Source: S010-25 sp964466455
Lineage (GTDB): Bacteria; Pseudomonadota; Gammaproteobacteria; SZUA-229
Reading direction: 5' to 3'
NCBI GenBank assembly: GCA_964466455.1
Contig: CAYXNL010000052.1
Coordinates: 1 to 15,509 of the forward strand
DNA: 15,509 bases
The notes beneath the pieces were generated by a model that ran no database searches, was not told the origin of the DNA, and was given only the letters and a program-made list of their open reading frames with translations. This document shows, in pieces, positions 1 through 7,356 of this stretch. The position numbers and the translations under genes were made by a program. Within the stretch, counting starts at the first letter, position 1. Each line of letters starts with the position of its first letter.

Positions 1-2
1 CG

Positions 3-32
3 TTGATTAAAACGCTGGCTATTTCATCTAAT
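3..32 (+). promoter_or_regulatory. possible sigma70-type promoter for aspS
   Basis: TTGATT at 3-8 and TCTAAT at 27-32 are separated by 18 bp. They match the -35 consensus in four of six positions and the -10 consensus in five of six. Transcription would start near 40, giving a leader of about 16 nt before the aspS ATG. This is a pattern match only, and the window begins too close upstream to judge alternatives. Confidence 0.3.
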
Positions 33-55
33 TTACTGATTAACTGGAAATATAC

Positions 56-1852
56 ATGCGCAGCCATTATTGCGGAGAAGTTACTGAAGAATTACTCGAT
101 CAGGAAGTCACTTTGTGTGGCTGGGTCAATCGTCGCCGGGACCACGGTGGTGTTATTTTTATCGATCTGCGCGACCGTGAAGGGCTGGTTCAGGTGGTTT
201 TCGACCCTGACCGTGCAGAGATTTTTGAACTGGCCGAGCATATTCGTAATGAATACGTGTTGCGCATGACCGGTCGGGTGCGTCCACGTCCTGAGGGAAC
301 CGAAAATCCAGACTTAACCACAGGAAAAATTGAGATTCTGGGACTGCAACTGGAAGTACTGAATGCCTCACAAACGCCGCCATTTCAGCTTGATGAAAAT
401 GATGTGAACGATGATTTGCGTCTGCGTTACCGTTATATTGACCTGCGCCGTGATGAAATGCAGCAGCGTATGCGACTGCGTAACCGGGTGACCCATTATC
501 TGCGTGAGTTTCTTGATGAGCATGGGTTCTGGGATATTGAAACGCCCATGTTAACCAAAGCTACCCCGGAAGGGGCGCGGGATTATCTGGTACCCAGCCG
601 GACACATCCCGGTAGTTTTTTTGCTTTGCCGCAATCACCTCAGCTATTTAAACAGTTACTGATGATGTCCGGTATGGATCGTTATTATCAAATTGTGCGC
701 TGCTTTCGTGATGAGGATTTGCGTGCTGATCGTCAGCCTGAATTTACCCAGGTGGATATAGAAACCACTTTTATGGATGAAAATGGCGTTATGTCATTAA
801 TGGAAGAAATGATTCGCGGTTTATTCCATCGTGTGCTCAACGTAACGCTACCCGATCCTTTCCCGCGTATGGATTATAGTGAAGCAATGTCACGTTTTGG
901 TTCCGATAAACCCGATCTTCGTATTCCGCTTGAGCTGATTGATCTGGCTGAAGTGATGAAGGAAGTAGAATTTAAGGTGTTTTCCGGTCCGGCGAATAAT
1001 CCGCAAGGGCGTATTGTGGTGTTATGTCTGCCCGGCGGCGCAGTACTCTCACGTAAGGAGATTGATGGATATACCGATTATGTAGGTCGTTACGGTGCCA
1101 AAGGGCTGGCATGGATTAAAGTGAATGATGTTGCGACAGGGCGTGATGGACTACAGTCACCGATTGTAAAATTTCTGCCCGATGAGGTTTTAACTGCCAT
1201 TATCGAAAAAACCAGTGCTCAGTCTGGTGATATTCTGTTTTTCGGCGCTGGTGACGCTACCACGGTGAATGAATCAATCGGTGCCCTGCGAGTGAAGCTG
1301 GGGCTGGATCGTGGGCTGGTTGACAAAGAAACCAATGCTGGCTGGCAACCATTATGGGTGGTCAATTTTCCGATGTTTGAAAAAAACAGTGAGGGGAACT
1401 GGACCGCTTTGCACCATCCATTTACCGCGCCAGCGACCCGCTCGGTGGAAGAATTTAAGGCCAGCCCGGGTAGCGTGCTATCACGCGCTTATGATCTGGT
1501 GCTTAACGGTACTGAAGCGGGTGGTGGTTCGGAACGTATCTATAAGACAGCTATGCAAAATGCGGTATTTGATGTTCTGGGGATTTCTCAGCAGGAAGCA
1601 GAAGATAAATTTGGATTTCTGTTAAATGCACTCAACTATGGTTGTCCTCCTCATGCTGGTATTGCGTTTGGGCTGGATCGACTGGTAATGCTGATGGCTG
1701 GTGCGCACTCCATTCGTGATGTAATGGCCTTTCCAAAAACGCAGAGTGCTGCCTGCCCGTTAACCTCGGCACCGGCAGAAGTTTCCAGCAAACAATTACG
1801 TGAGTTAAACCTGAAATTACGTAAAACCGAGGCGGATAAGGCGTCTGCCTGA
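56..1852 (+). CDS. aspS: aspartate--tRNA ligase, probably non-discriminating (Asp/Asn)
   Basis: Class II aminoacyl-tRNA synthetase, 598 aa, close to the 590 aa usual for bacterial AspRS. It charges tRNA-Asp with aspartate in the cytosol. The N-terminal OB-fold anticodon-binding domain covers about residues 1-105. The catalytic core follows with QSPQ at 193-196, class II motif 2 FRDEDLR at 217-223, and motif 3 GLDR at 539-542. The bacterial GAD insertion domain lies between motifs 2 and 3. The ATG at 56 gives MRSHYCG, the typical AspRS beginning; the Shine-Dalgarno sequence is weak (TGGAAA). His30 (in RRRDHGG) and Gly81 (in RPEG) replace the Leu and Lys of the discriminating E. coli enzyme, as in the Pseudomonas-type enzyme that also charges tRNA-Asn. 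If so, Asp-tRNA-Asn would be amidated by GatCAB. The family assignment is firm; the dual specificity is inferred. Confidence 0.97.
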   Translation: MRSHYCGEVTEELLDQEVTLCGWVNRRRDHGGVIFIDLRDREGLVQVVFDPDRAEIFELAEHIRNEYVLRMTGRVRPRPEGTENPDLTTGKIEILGLQLEVLNASQTPPFQLDENDVNDDLRLRYRYIDLRRDEMQQRMRLRNRVTHYLREFLDEHGFWDIETPMLTKATPEGARDYLVPSRTHPGSFFALPQSPQLFKQLLMMSGMDRYYQIVRCFRDEDLRADRQPEFTQVDIETTFMDENGVMSLMEEMIRGLFHRVLNVTLPDPFPRMDYSEAMSRFGSDKPDLRIPLELIDLAEVMKEVEFKVFSGPANNPQGRIVVLCLPGGAVLSRKEIDGYTDYVGRYGAKGLAWIKVNDVATGRDGLQSPIVKFLPDEVLTAIIEKTSAQSGDILFFGAGDATTVNESIGALRVKLGLDRGLVDKETNAGWQPLWVVNFPMFEKNSEGNWTALHHPFTAPATRSVEEFKASPGSVLSRAYDLVLNGTEAGGGSERIYKTAMQNAVFDVLGISQQEAEDKFGFLLNALNYGCPPHAGIAFGLDRLVMLMAGAHSIRDVMAFPKTQSAACPLTSAPAEVSSKQLRELNLKLRKTEADKASA

Positions 1853-1871
1853 TAAAGATGAGAGTAAAGTG

Positions 1872-2966
1872 ATGAGTGCCCAGGCAATACAACCTTACAC
1901 CCTGCTGGAAGACGAGGACTGTGAGCAGCGCATTTTACAGGCGCGCGAAACACTGGGCGACCGGCTGGTTATCCTGGGGCATCATTACCAGCGCGACGAG
2001 GTATTTCATCACGCAGATTTTACCGGCGATTCATTAAAATTGTCCCGGCAGGCGGCCAGTTCAGCGGCACAGTATATTGTCTTCTGTGGTGTGCATTTTA
2101 TGGCAGAAGTGGCAGATATTCTGTCCCGGCCCGATCAGATCTCCATTTTACCTGATGTGTCTGCCGGCTGTTCCATGGCGGATATGGCCGATCTGCAGAA
2201 TGTGGAACGTGCCTGGTCCGAGCTGGCGAGTGTGCTGGATCCCGATACAGAAATTTCTCCGGTTACCTATATTAATTCTGCAGCTAACTTAAAAGCCTTT
2301 TGCGGGACACACGGGGGTATCGTGTGTACGTCAACCAATGCCGCTCATGTGCTTGAATGGTGTTTTGAGCGACGGAAAAAAGTCCTGTTTTTCCCTGACC
2401 AGCATCTGGGACGTAATACCGCTTATAACATGGGAATACCACTGGATGACATGGTTATCTGGGATTACCAGAAACCCATGGGTGGACTGACGGCAACACA
2501 GATCAATAAGGCAAAAATGATTTTATGGAATGGATTCTGTTCGGTACACCAGATGTTTAAGCCGGAACAGATTGACAATTTCAGAGAAAAATACCCGGAA
2601 ACTCTGGTTATTGCCCACCCCGAAAGCTCATTGGATGTCTGTCAGAAAGCGGATTATGTTGGTTCTACCGAATATATTATTAAAACCATTGCCAGTGGCG
2701 AACCGGGTAGCCGCTGGTTGGTGGCTACCGAGCTTAATCTGGTGAACCGTCTGCATGAACAGTACAGGCATGAAGGCAAAAATGTGCATTTTATGTCGCC
2801 ACATGTCTGTATGTGTTCCACCATGTTTCGTATTGATCCACAACATCTTGCCTGGGTGCTGGAAAATCTGGTGGAAGGCCATGTTGTGAACCGGATACAG
2901 GTAGATGAGAAGGTGGCGCATGAGGCGAGAACGGCATTAACGAGGATGCTGGAAGTTTCGCCCTGA
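1872..2966 (+). CDS. nadA: quinolinate synthase, type 3 (Bacillus-like) form
   Basis: 4Fe-4S enzyme that condenses iminoaspartate with dihydroxyacetone phosphate to quinolinate in de novo NAD synthesis. It is 364 aa from the ATG at 1872; a GTG at 1869 directly before it is an alternative. Recognisable segments are LGHHYQRDEV near the N-terminus, FPDQHLGRN in the middle and AHPESS later. The three cluster-ligand cysteines are probably Cys100 (SAGCSM), Cys223 (GFCSVH) and Cys315 (CMCSTM; Cys313 is also present). Spacings of 123 and 92 residues resemble the B. subtilis enzyme (about 120 and 90), not E. coli (about 87 and 97). The gene follows aspS by 19 bp and is probably cotranscribed. Its usual partner nadB (L-aspartate oxidase) is not in the window. 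Confidence 0.95.
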   Translation: MSAQAIQPYTLLEDEDCEQRILQARETLGDRLVILGHHYQRDEVFHHADFTGDSLKLSRQAASSAAQYIVFCGVHFMAEVADILSRPDQISILPDVSAGCSMADMADLQNVERAWSELASVLDPDTEISPVTYINSAANLKAFCGTHGGIVCTSTNAAHVLEWCFERRKKVLFFPDQHLGRNTAYNMGIPLDDMVIWDYQKPMGGLTATQINKAKMILWNGFCSVHQMFKPEQIDNFREKYPETLVIAHPESSLDVCQKADYVGSTEYIIKTIASGEPGSRWLVATELNLVNRLHEQYRHEGKNVHFMSPHVCMCSTMFRIDPQHLAWVLENLVEGHVVNRIQVDEKVAHEARTALTRMLEVSP

Positions 2967-3002
2967 ATATTATGCCTCGAATGTTATGCCCTGAATGTTA
3001 TG
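2961..3002 (+). repeat. three tandem 14-bp copies at the nadA 3' end
   Basis: Three consecutive 14-bp units occupy 2961-2974 (ccctgaatattatg), 2975-2988 (cctcgaatgttatg) and 2989-3002 (ccctgaatgttatg). The first unit contains the nadA stop codon TGA at 2964-2966, so the array starts inside the coding end and extends into the spacer. Copies differ by only one to three bases, indicating recent duplication. I see no secondary structure. Confidence 0.85.
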
Positions 3003-3061
3003 CTTAGGGTAAAATGATGGTGTTATTGTAGAACATGTTTATCAGGTGAGTTACCGTTGCT

Positions 3062-3721
3062 ATGCGTGAAGCAGTCGTATTAATTCATGGAATATGGAGT
3101 GTTGGTATTAATTTGCTGCGCCTGCGCCATCGTCTGGTGACGGCCGGTTATGAATGTCATCCCTTTAACTATCACGTATGGGGCAAGCCACCAGCAGAAA
3201 TTGCCCAACGTCTGCATGAATATGTTACAACCATTGATGCGCCAGTAGTTCATTTTGTGGCGCATAGTTTTGGTGGTATTGTGCTATTGCATATGTATGA
3301 TCAGTTCCCGTTCTCCTCAAAGGGCCGTATCGTACTGATGGGTTCGCCAGTTAACGGCAGTGCGGTGGGACGGCGCGTTATTAAAAGCCCCATGACAAGA
3401 TGGATGCTGGGACAACATTATATCAATGGTCTTTCAGGTGATGTGCCACAGTGGAAGGGCTGGCAGGATATCGGCGTGATAGCGGGTAATTTTCCGGTCG
3501 GTCTGGGCCTGATTGCCGGTGGCCCATCATTACCGCACGATGGTACTGTTGCCGTTGAGGAGACCATGCTAAAAGGAGCAAACGATTCAATTGTTCTACC
3601 GGTTAGCCATCTGGGCATGCTGATTTCTGCTGATGTTGCAAAACAGGTCATTGTTTTTCTGCGTACCGGTATGTTCGATCAGGACACGATTACTCCAATA
3701 CTGGATGCTGAAATGGTGTAG
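3062..3721 (+). CDS. alpha/beta-fold hydrolase (lipase/esterase-like)
   Basis: A 219-aa serine hydrolase of unknown substrate. The N-terminal strand VVLIHGIW (residues 5-12) supplies the His-Gly oxyanion segment. The nucleophile elbow is AHSFGG with Ser69. Asp160 (in PHDGTVAVEET) and His183 (in VSHLGM) complete a likely Ser-Asp-His triad in the expected order. No signal peptide or membrane segment is visible, so it is probably cytoplasmic, although residues 100-110 and 140-155 are fairly apolar. AGGTGAG at 3044-3050 is a good Shine-Dalgarno sequence about 11 nt before the ATG. It lies between nadA (95 bp upstream, with a tandem repeat) and yebC (78 bp downstream). Small hydrolases of this type include carboxylesterases, lipases and acyltransferases; nothing here separates them. 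Confidence 0.85.
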   Translation: MREAVVLIHGIWSVGINLLRLRHRLVTAGYECHPFNYHVWGKPPAEIAQRLHEYVTTIDAPVVHFVAHSFGGIVLLHMYDQFPFSSKGRIVLMGSPVNGSAVGRRVIKSPMTRWMLGQHYINGLSGDVPQWKGWQDIGVIAGNFPVGLGLIAGGPSLPHDGTVAVEETMLKGANDSIVLPVSHLGMLISADVAKQVIVFLRTGMFDQDTITPILDAEMV

Positions 3722-3799
3722 CAGTACGGAAAGCGAAGAGAAATATGGTGATGAGAAAAGTTATAAACAGACAAATAGAAAAATCTGCTGAGGGGCAAA

Positions 3800-4555
3800 A
3801 TGGCCGGACACAGTAAGTTTGCAAACATTAAACATCGTAAGGCTGCGCAGGATAAGAAACGCGGTAAGATATTCACCAAGTTGATCCGTGAGATTACCGT
3901 TGCAGCCAGAGGGGGCGGCGGCGGTGAGGTGGCAGCCAACCCTCGTTTACGCCTGGCTGTAGATAAGGCACTGGGATCGAACATGACCCGTGATACCGTC
4001 GAACGTGCAATTAAGCGGGGCACCGGTGAGGGGGATGAAGCCAGTTATGAGGAAATTCGATATGAAGGTTATGGCCCCGGAGGCACCGCAATTATGGTGG
4101 ACTGTTTAACGGACAACCGTAATCGCACTGTTTCGGAAGTTCGTCATGCTTTTACCAAAGCGGGCGGCAATCTGGGTACCGATGGTTCGGTTGCTTATAT
4201 GTTCAGGCGTAGTGGTCTGCTGGTTTATCCGCCGGGCAGCGACGAAGATGCCCTTATGGAAGCGGCACTGGAGGCGGGTGCTGATGATATTGAAACTGCG
4301 GAGGATGGCAGTATTGATGTTATTACAGACTTTGCTGATTATATTGCTATCAGGGAAACCATGACCGAAGCCGGTTTTCAGCCGGAGCAGGCGGAAATAA
4401 TTGAAAAGCCCGAGACTAGTGTTGAAATAAGTTTTGATGACGCGGAAAAACTGATGCGTCTGATTGATGTGCTGGATGATCTGGACGATGTGCAGCAGGT
4501 TCATTCGAATGCTGGTTTTTCAGATGAGGTGATGGCAAAGCTGTCAGCCGGGTAG
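3800..4555 (+). CDS. yebC: YebC/TACO1-family translation (and possibly transcription) factor
   Basis: A 251-aa cytoplasmic protein, slightly longer than the usual 246-248 aa. Diagnostic segments are MAGHSK at the start, KAAQDKKRGKIFTKL, NMTRDTVERAIKRG, YEGYGPGGTA and NRTVSEVRHAF; LMRLIDVLDDLDDVQ lies near the end. Family members are linked to relief of ribosome stalling, particularly at proline-rich stretches, and some (PmpR) are described as DNA-binding regulators. Residue 7 is Phe where most members have Trp (MAGHSKW). A Gly-rich run (GGGGGE) follows residue 38. GAGGGG at 3790-3795 is a clear ribosome-binding site. It sits directly before ruvC, a very widespread bacterial pairing, and is probably in the same operon. 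Confidence 0.96.
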   Translation: MAGHSKFANIKHRKAAQDKKRGKIFTKLIREITVAARGGGGGEVAANPRLRLAVDKALGSNMTRDTVERAIKRGTGEGDEASYEEIRYEGYGPGGTAIMVDCLTDNRNRTVSEVRHAFTKAGGNLGTDGSVAYMFRRSGLLVYPPGSDEDALMEAALEAGADDIETAEDGSIDVITDFADYIAIRETMTEAGFQPEQAEIIEKPETSVEISFDDAEKLMRLIDVLDDLDDVQQVHSNAGFSDEVMAKLSAG

Positions 4556-4593
4556 TTTGAACAGAATCTGTCCATGAAAATACCGGCGCATTA

Positions 4594-5118
4594 ATGAAAA
4601 AACAGGTACGTATTCTTGGTATTGATCCCGGTTCCCGCTGCACCGGTTATGCCGTTATTGACAGTGATGGTTTTCGTCATCGCTATCTGGATAGCGGTTA
4701 TATCAAGGTGAAAGGGGAAACTTTCCCACAACGACTCAGTGATATTTTTACCCGAATCAGCCTGGTTATTGAACAATGGCAACCAACGTCAGCAGGTATT
4801 GAACAGGTTTTTGTTAATAAAAATATCGATTCAGCATTAAAACTCGGGCAGGCACGCGGAGCGGCGATCTGTGCGGCCGCACAGGCACAACTGGATATTG
4901 GTGAATACACCCCGCGAGCGATTAAAAAAGCCGTTGCAGCCACTGGTGGGGCTGATAAGCAGCAGATACAGCAGATGACGAAAATCCTGCTTAAACTCGA
5001 TTTTCTGCCTCAATGTGACGAAGCTGATGCGCTGGCGATTGCTATCTGTCATGCGAATCACATGCCGCTAAAACAGATCGGTATTGCCAGCCGTGTTCGA
5101 GGTGGTCGCTGGCGCTAG
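4594..5118 (+). CDS. ruvC: Holliday-junction endonuclease RuvC
   Basis: A 174-aa resolvase that cuts four-way DNA junctions after RuvAB branch migration. The RNase H-like fold has its four metal-binding acidic residues in place: Asp11 (GIDPGSR), Glu70 (GIEQVF), and Asp142 and Asp145 (CDEADALAIA). These correspond to D7, E66, D138 and D141 of the E. coli enzyme. The conserved KLGQARG segment is at residues 83-89. The start at 4594 gives MKKQVRILGID, a few residues longer than E. coli; no good Shine-Dalgarno sequence precedes it, so expression may rely on coupling to yebC, which ends 38 bp upstream. ruvA begins 44 bp after the stop, giving the common yebC-ruvC-ruvA-ruvB order. Confidence 0.97.
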   Translation: MKKQVRILGIDPGSRCTGYAVIDSDGFRHRYLDSGYIKVKGETFPQRLSDIFTRISLVIEQWQPTSAGIEQVFVNKNIDSALKLGQARGAAICAAAQAQLDIGEYTPRAIKKAVAATGGADKQQIQQMTKILLKLDFLPQCDEADALAIAICHANHMPLKQIGIASRVRGGRWR

Positions 5119-5162
5119 CAGGCAATGGTCATCCGTATAGAAAATCGAATAAAGAGAAAAAA

Positions 5163-5759
5163 ATGATTGGACGCTTACAGGGTACCATCCTTGAAAAACA
5201 GCCCCCGCTGTTATTGCTTGATGTGCAGGGGGTGGGTTATGAACTTGAGGCATCTATGTCAACGTTTTACCAGTTGCCAGAGGTTGGTGAAAACGTTATT
5301 TTACATACCCATCTTGTCGTGCGCGAGGATGCGCAGCTACTTTATGGTTTTTATGCATCGGCAGAGCGGCTGATGTTCCGCCATTTAATCCGTATTAGTG
5401 GTGTTGGGCCAAAACTGGCGTTAACCATACTTTCAGGGATGAGCGCCGATGATTTTACGCGCTGTATTGTGAATGCAGATGCAAAGGCACTAACCCGGCT
5501 GCCGGGCGTAGGGAAAAAAACCGCCGAACGTCTGGTGGTGGAATTAAAAGACCGTCTGGAAAAGCAGGCAGGTATTACCCCGCCCGGAACATCCGTTGCC
5601 GTTAGCTCGGCAGATAGCCCGGTAAATGATGCAGTTAGCGCCCTGATCTCACTGGGTTACAAAGCCCCGCAGGCCGGTAAAATTGTGCAGGAGCTTGATG
5701 TAACCGGGTTAACGACGGAAGAGATTATTCGTCGGGCGCTGAAGGGTATGCAGGCATGA
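5163..5759 (+). CDS. ruvA: Holliday-junction branch-migration complex subunit RuvA
   Basis: A 198-aa DNA-binding subunit that tetramerises on four-way junctions and recruits RuvB motors. The N-terminal OB-fold starts with MIGRLQG and contains GVGYEL. The acidic pin that helps separate strands at the crossover is kept as Glu55-Asp56. Two helix-hairpin-helix motifs are visible: GVGPK at 80-84 and GVGKK at 115-119 (followed by TAERL). A flexible linker (about 135-150) leads to the C-terminal RuvB-contacting domain. An A-rich AAAGAG stretch just before the ATG serves as the ribosome-binding site. Its stop codon overlaps the ruvB start as ATGA (5756-5759), which implies translational coupling. Confidence 0.97.
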   Translation: MIGRLQGTILEKQPPLLLLDVQGVGYELEASMSTFYQLPEVGENVILHTHLVVREDAQLLYGFYASAERLMFRHLIRISGVGPKLALTILSGMSADDFTRCIVNADAKALTRLPGVGKKTAERLVVELKDRLEKQAGITPPGTSVAVSSADSPVNDAVSALISLGYKAPQAGKIVQELDVTGLTTEEIIRRALKGMQA

Positions 5760-6790
5760 ATGATAAAGGCATTCTTTGCGCGGAACAGTCAGAAAGTGAG
5801 GTCGCGATTGATCGCGCTATTCGCCCGCAAACACTGGCTGATTATCGTGGTCAGCCGGGAGTGACCGAGCAACTGGAGGTTTTTATTCCCGCTGCCAGAG
5901 CTCGTAATGAAGCGCTGGATCATCTGCTGTTTTTCGGCCCGCCGGGTCTGGGTAAGACTACACTGGCCCATATTGTCGCCAATGAAATGGGCGCAACCTT
6001 ACATTCTACTTCCGGACCGGTACTGGAAAAACAGGGGGATCTGGCGGCATTACTGACCAACCTGGAGCCGCATGACGTATTATTTGTGGATGAAATTCAT
6101 CGCCTGAGTCCGGTAGTAGAAGAAGTCCTGTATCCGGCAATGGAAGATCATCAACTGGATATTATGATCGGTGAGGGACCGGCAGCGCGCTCAATAAAAA
6201 TCGACCTGCCACCGTTTACCCTGGTTGGAGCTACAACACGAGCCGGTTCCTTAACCTCACCATTACGTGATCGTTTTGGTATTGTGTTACGGCTGGAATT
6301 TTATGAGATGAACGATTTAAGTCACATCGTACAGCGCTCTGCAGATATTCTACAGGTTGATATTGATCAGGCCGGTGCTGATGAAATTGCCCGGCGTGCG
6401 CGCGGAACTCCCAGGATTGTCAATCGTCTATTACGTCGTGTACGCGATTACGCACAGGTTAAAGCAGATGGGCGGGTGAATGCAGAAGTTGCCAAAAAGG
6501 CACTGGCGCTATTGAATGTAGACTCCCTTGGTTTCGATACCATGGATCGGCGTCTGCTGCTGAGTATTATTGAAAAATTTAATGGTGGCCCGGTGGGGGT
6601 TGAGAATTTAGCGGCAGCAATCGGTGAAGAACGTGACACGATTGAAGATGTAATAGAACCCTACCTGATCCAGCAGGGGTATTTAATGCGTACACCGCGT
6701 GGCCGGGTGGTAACGACGAATGTATACCGGCATTTCGGCCTGAAACCACCGGGTGGACAGCCAGAACAGGATTTATTCCAGAGTAATTGA
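5756..6790 (+). CDS. ruvB: Holliday-junction branch-migration helicase RuvB
   Basis: A 344-aa AAA+ ATPase that forms hexamers on both sides of the RuvA-bound junction and pumps DNA. Walker A is GPPGLGKT at 61-68, Walker B VDEIH at 111-115, sensor 1 GATTRAG at 158-164, and the arginine-finger segment is RDRFG near 171. The C-terminal winged-helix domain includes RTPRGR and ends with a short tail. The N-terminal tract up to about residue 20 is variable, as in the family. It overlaps ruvA by 4 bp. No LexA-like box was seen upstream of ruvC or in the ruvC-ruvA spacer, so SOS control is not supported by this sequence. Confidence 0.98.
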   Translation: MNDKGILCAEQSESEVAIDRAIRPQTLADYRGQPGVTEQLEVFIPAARARNEALDHLLFFGPPGLGKTTLAHIVANEMGATLHSTSGPVLEKQGDLAALLTNLEPHDVLFVDEIHRLSPVVEEVLYPAMEDHQLDIMIGEGPAARSIKIDLPPFTLVGATTRAGSLTSPLRDRFGIVLRLEFYEMNDLSHIVQRSADILQVDIDQAGADEIARRARGTPRIVNRLLRRVRDYAQVKADGRVNAEVAKKALALLNVDSLGFDTMDRRLLLSIIEKFNGGPVGVENLAAAIGEERDTIEDVIEPYLIQQGYLMRTPRGRVVTTNVYRHFGLKPPGGQPEQDLFQSN

Positions 6791-6806
6791 GTAATTATAC
6801 GGCTTA

Positions 6807-6836
6807 TTGACCTTCCTCAAGGGATGTTCTTATTTG
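6807..6836 (+). promoter_or_regulatory. weak candidate promoter for the ybgC-tol-pal operon
   Basis: TTGACC at 6807-6812 matches the -35 consensus in five of six bases. The best element at 17-18 bp is TATTTG at 6831-6836, only a partial -10. It lies in the 128-bp spacer after ruvB, the only sizeable gap before the tol cluster. Tentative. Confidence 0.25.
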
Positions 6837-6858
6837 GCAGAGTTAGAATTGGAGCCAA

Positions 6859-6879
6859 CCCTCTCCCTGAAGGAGAGGG
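6859..6879 (+). repeat. REP-like hairpin between ruvB and ybgC
   Basis: A perfect inverted repeat, ccctctcc (6859-6866) and ggagaggg (6872-6879), flanks a 5-nt loop. No T-run follows, so it does not look like an intrinsic terminator. Similar CCCTCTCC/GGAGAGGG palindromes occur as dispersed intergenic elements in many proteobacteria. It could slow transcription or stabilise the ruv mRNA end. Only one copy is in the window, so repetitive status is inferred. Confidence 0.6.
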
Positions 6880-6888
6880 AGTTAACGA

Positions 6889-6904
6889 GACAGCAGTGAC
6901 TGTC
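6889..6904 (+). repeat. short dyad before ybgC
   Basis: GACAG (6889-6893) and CTGTC (6900-6904) form a 5-bp dyad with a 6-nt centre, about 15 bp before the ybgC ATG. It could be an operator or a chance palindrome. No strong Shine-Dalgarno sequence lies between it and the start codon. Confidence 0.25.
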
Positions 6905-6918
6905 ATTACATTATTAGA

Positions 6919-7356
6919 ATGAAAAAAACAAATTTCTTATGGCCGGTACGTGTTTATTATGAGGATACCGATTCAGGTGGTGTTGTCTATTATGCAAATT
7001 ATCTGAAATTTATGGAACGTGCCAGAACAGAATTTCTACGCAGCTTGGGGTATCAGTTAGATCAACTACAGGATGATCTGGGTGTTATTTTTGCTGTGCA
7101 TAGTATTTGTGTGCAATATAAAAAACCAGCAAGGTTTAATGAGTGTTTATCTGTAATGACTTCCATCTCCTCATTAGGCAGGGCAAGCATACGGTTTACG
7201 CAAAATATTTTTCATGCCGAGTTTGCTAAAAGTGATGCACCATTGTGTTCGGCAGAAGTTAAAATAGCCTGTGTTGATGCCGGAAAATTTTCAACACAGC
7301 CCATTCCTGCTGTTATGCGGGATAAAATCAAAGCGGAGTATATTTGTGGAAGCTGA
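6919..7356 (+). CDS. ybgC: Tol-Pal system acyl-CoA thioesterase YbgC
   Basis: A 145-aa hotdog-fold thioesterase encoded first in the tol-pal operon. It hydrolyses acyl-CoA (and in some species acyl-ACP) thioesters in the cytoplasm and is linked to phospholipid metabolism. The catalytic signature YYEDTDSGGVVYYANY is at residues 13-28 with the catalytic Asp18, the position used in the E. coli protein. MERARTEFLR follows as expected. The N-terminus aligns with E. coli YbgC without extension, supporting the ATG at 6919 despite a poor ribosome-binding site. The C-terminus overlaps the likely GTG start of tolQ by 11 bp. Confidence 0.94.
   Translation: MKKTNFLWPVRVYYEDTDSGGVVYYANYLKFMERARTEFLRSLGYQLDQLQDDLGVIFAVHSICVQYKKPARFNECLSVMTSISSLGRASIRFTQNIFHAEFAKSDAPLCSAEVKIACVDAGKFSTQPIPAVMRDKIKAEYICGS

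Noticed and set aside
4106..4504. 132-codon minus-strand frame inside yebC
   Set aside because: Shadow of a well-conserved gene on the other strand; no ribosome-binding site or known domain.
7271..7345. Upstream ATG extension of tolQ
   Set aside because: It would overlap ybgC by 86 bp and add a sequence unlike any TolQ N-terminus; GTG 7346 has a good ribosome-binding site.
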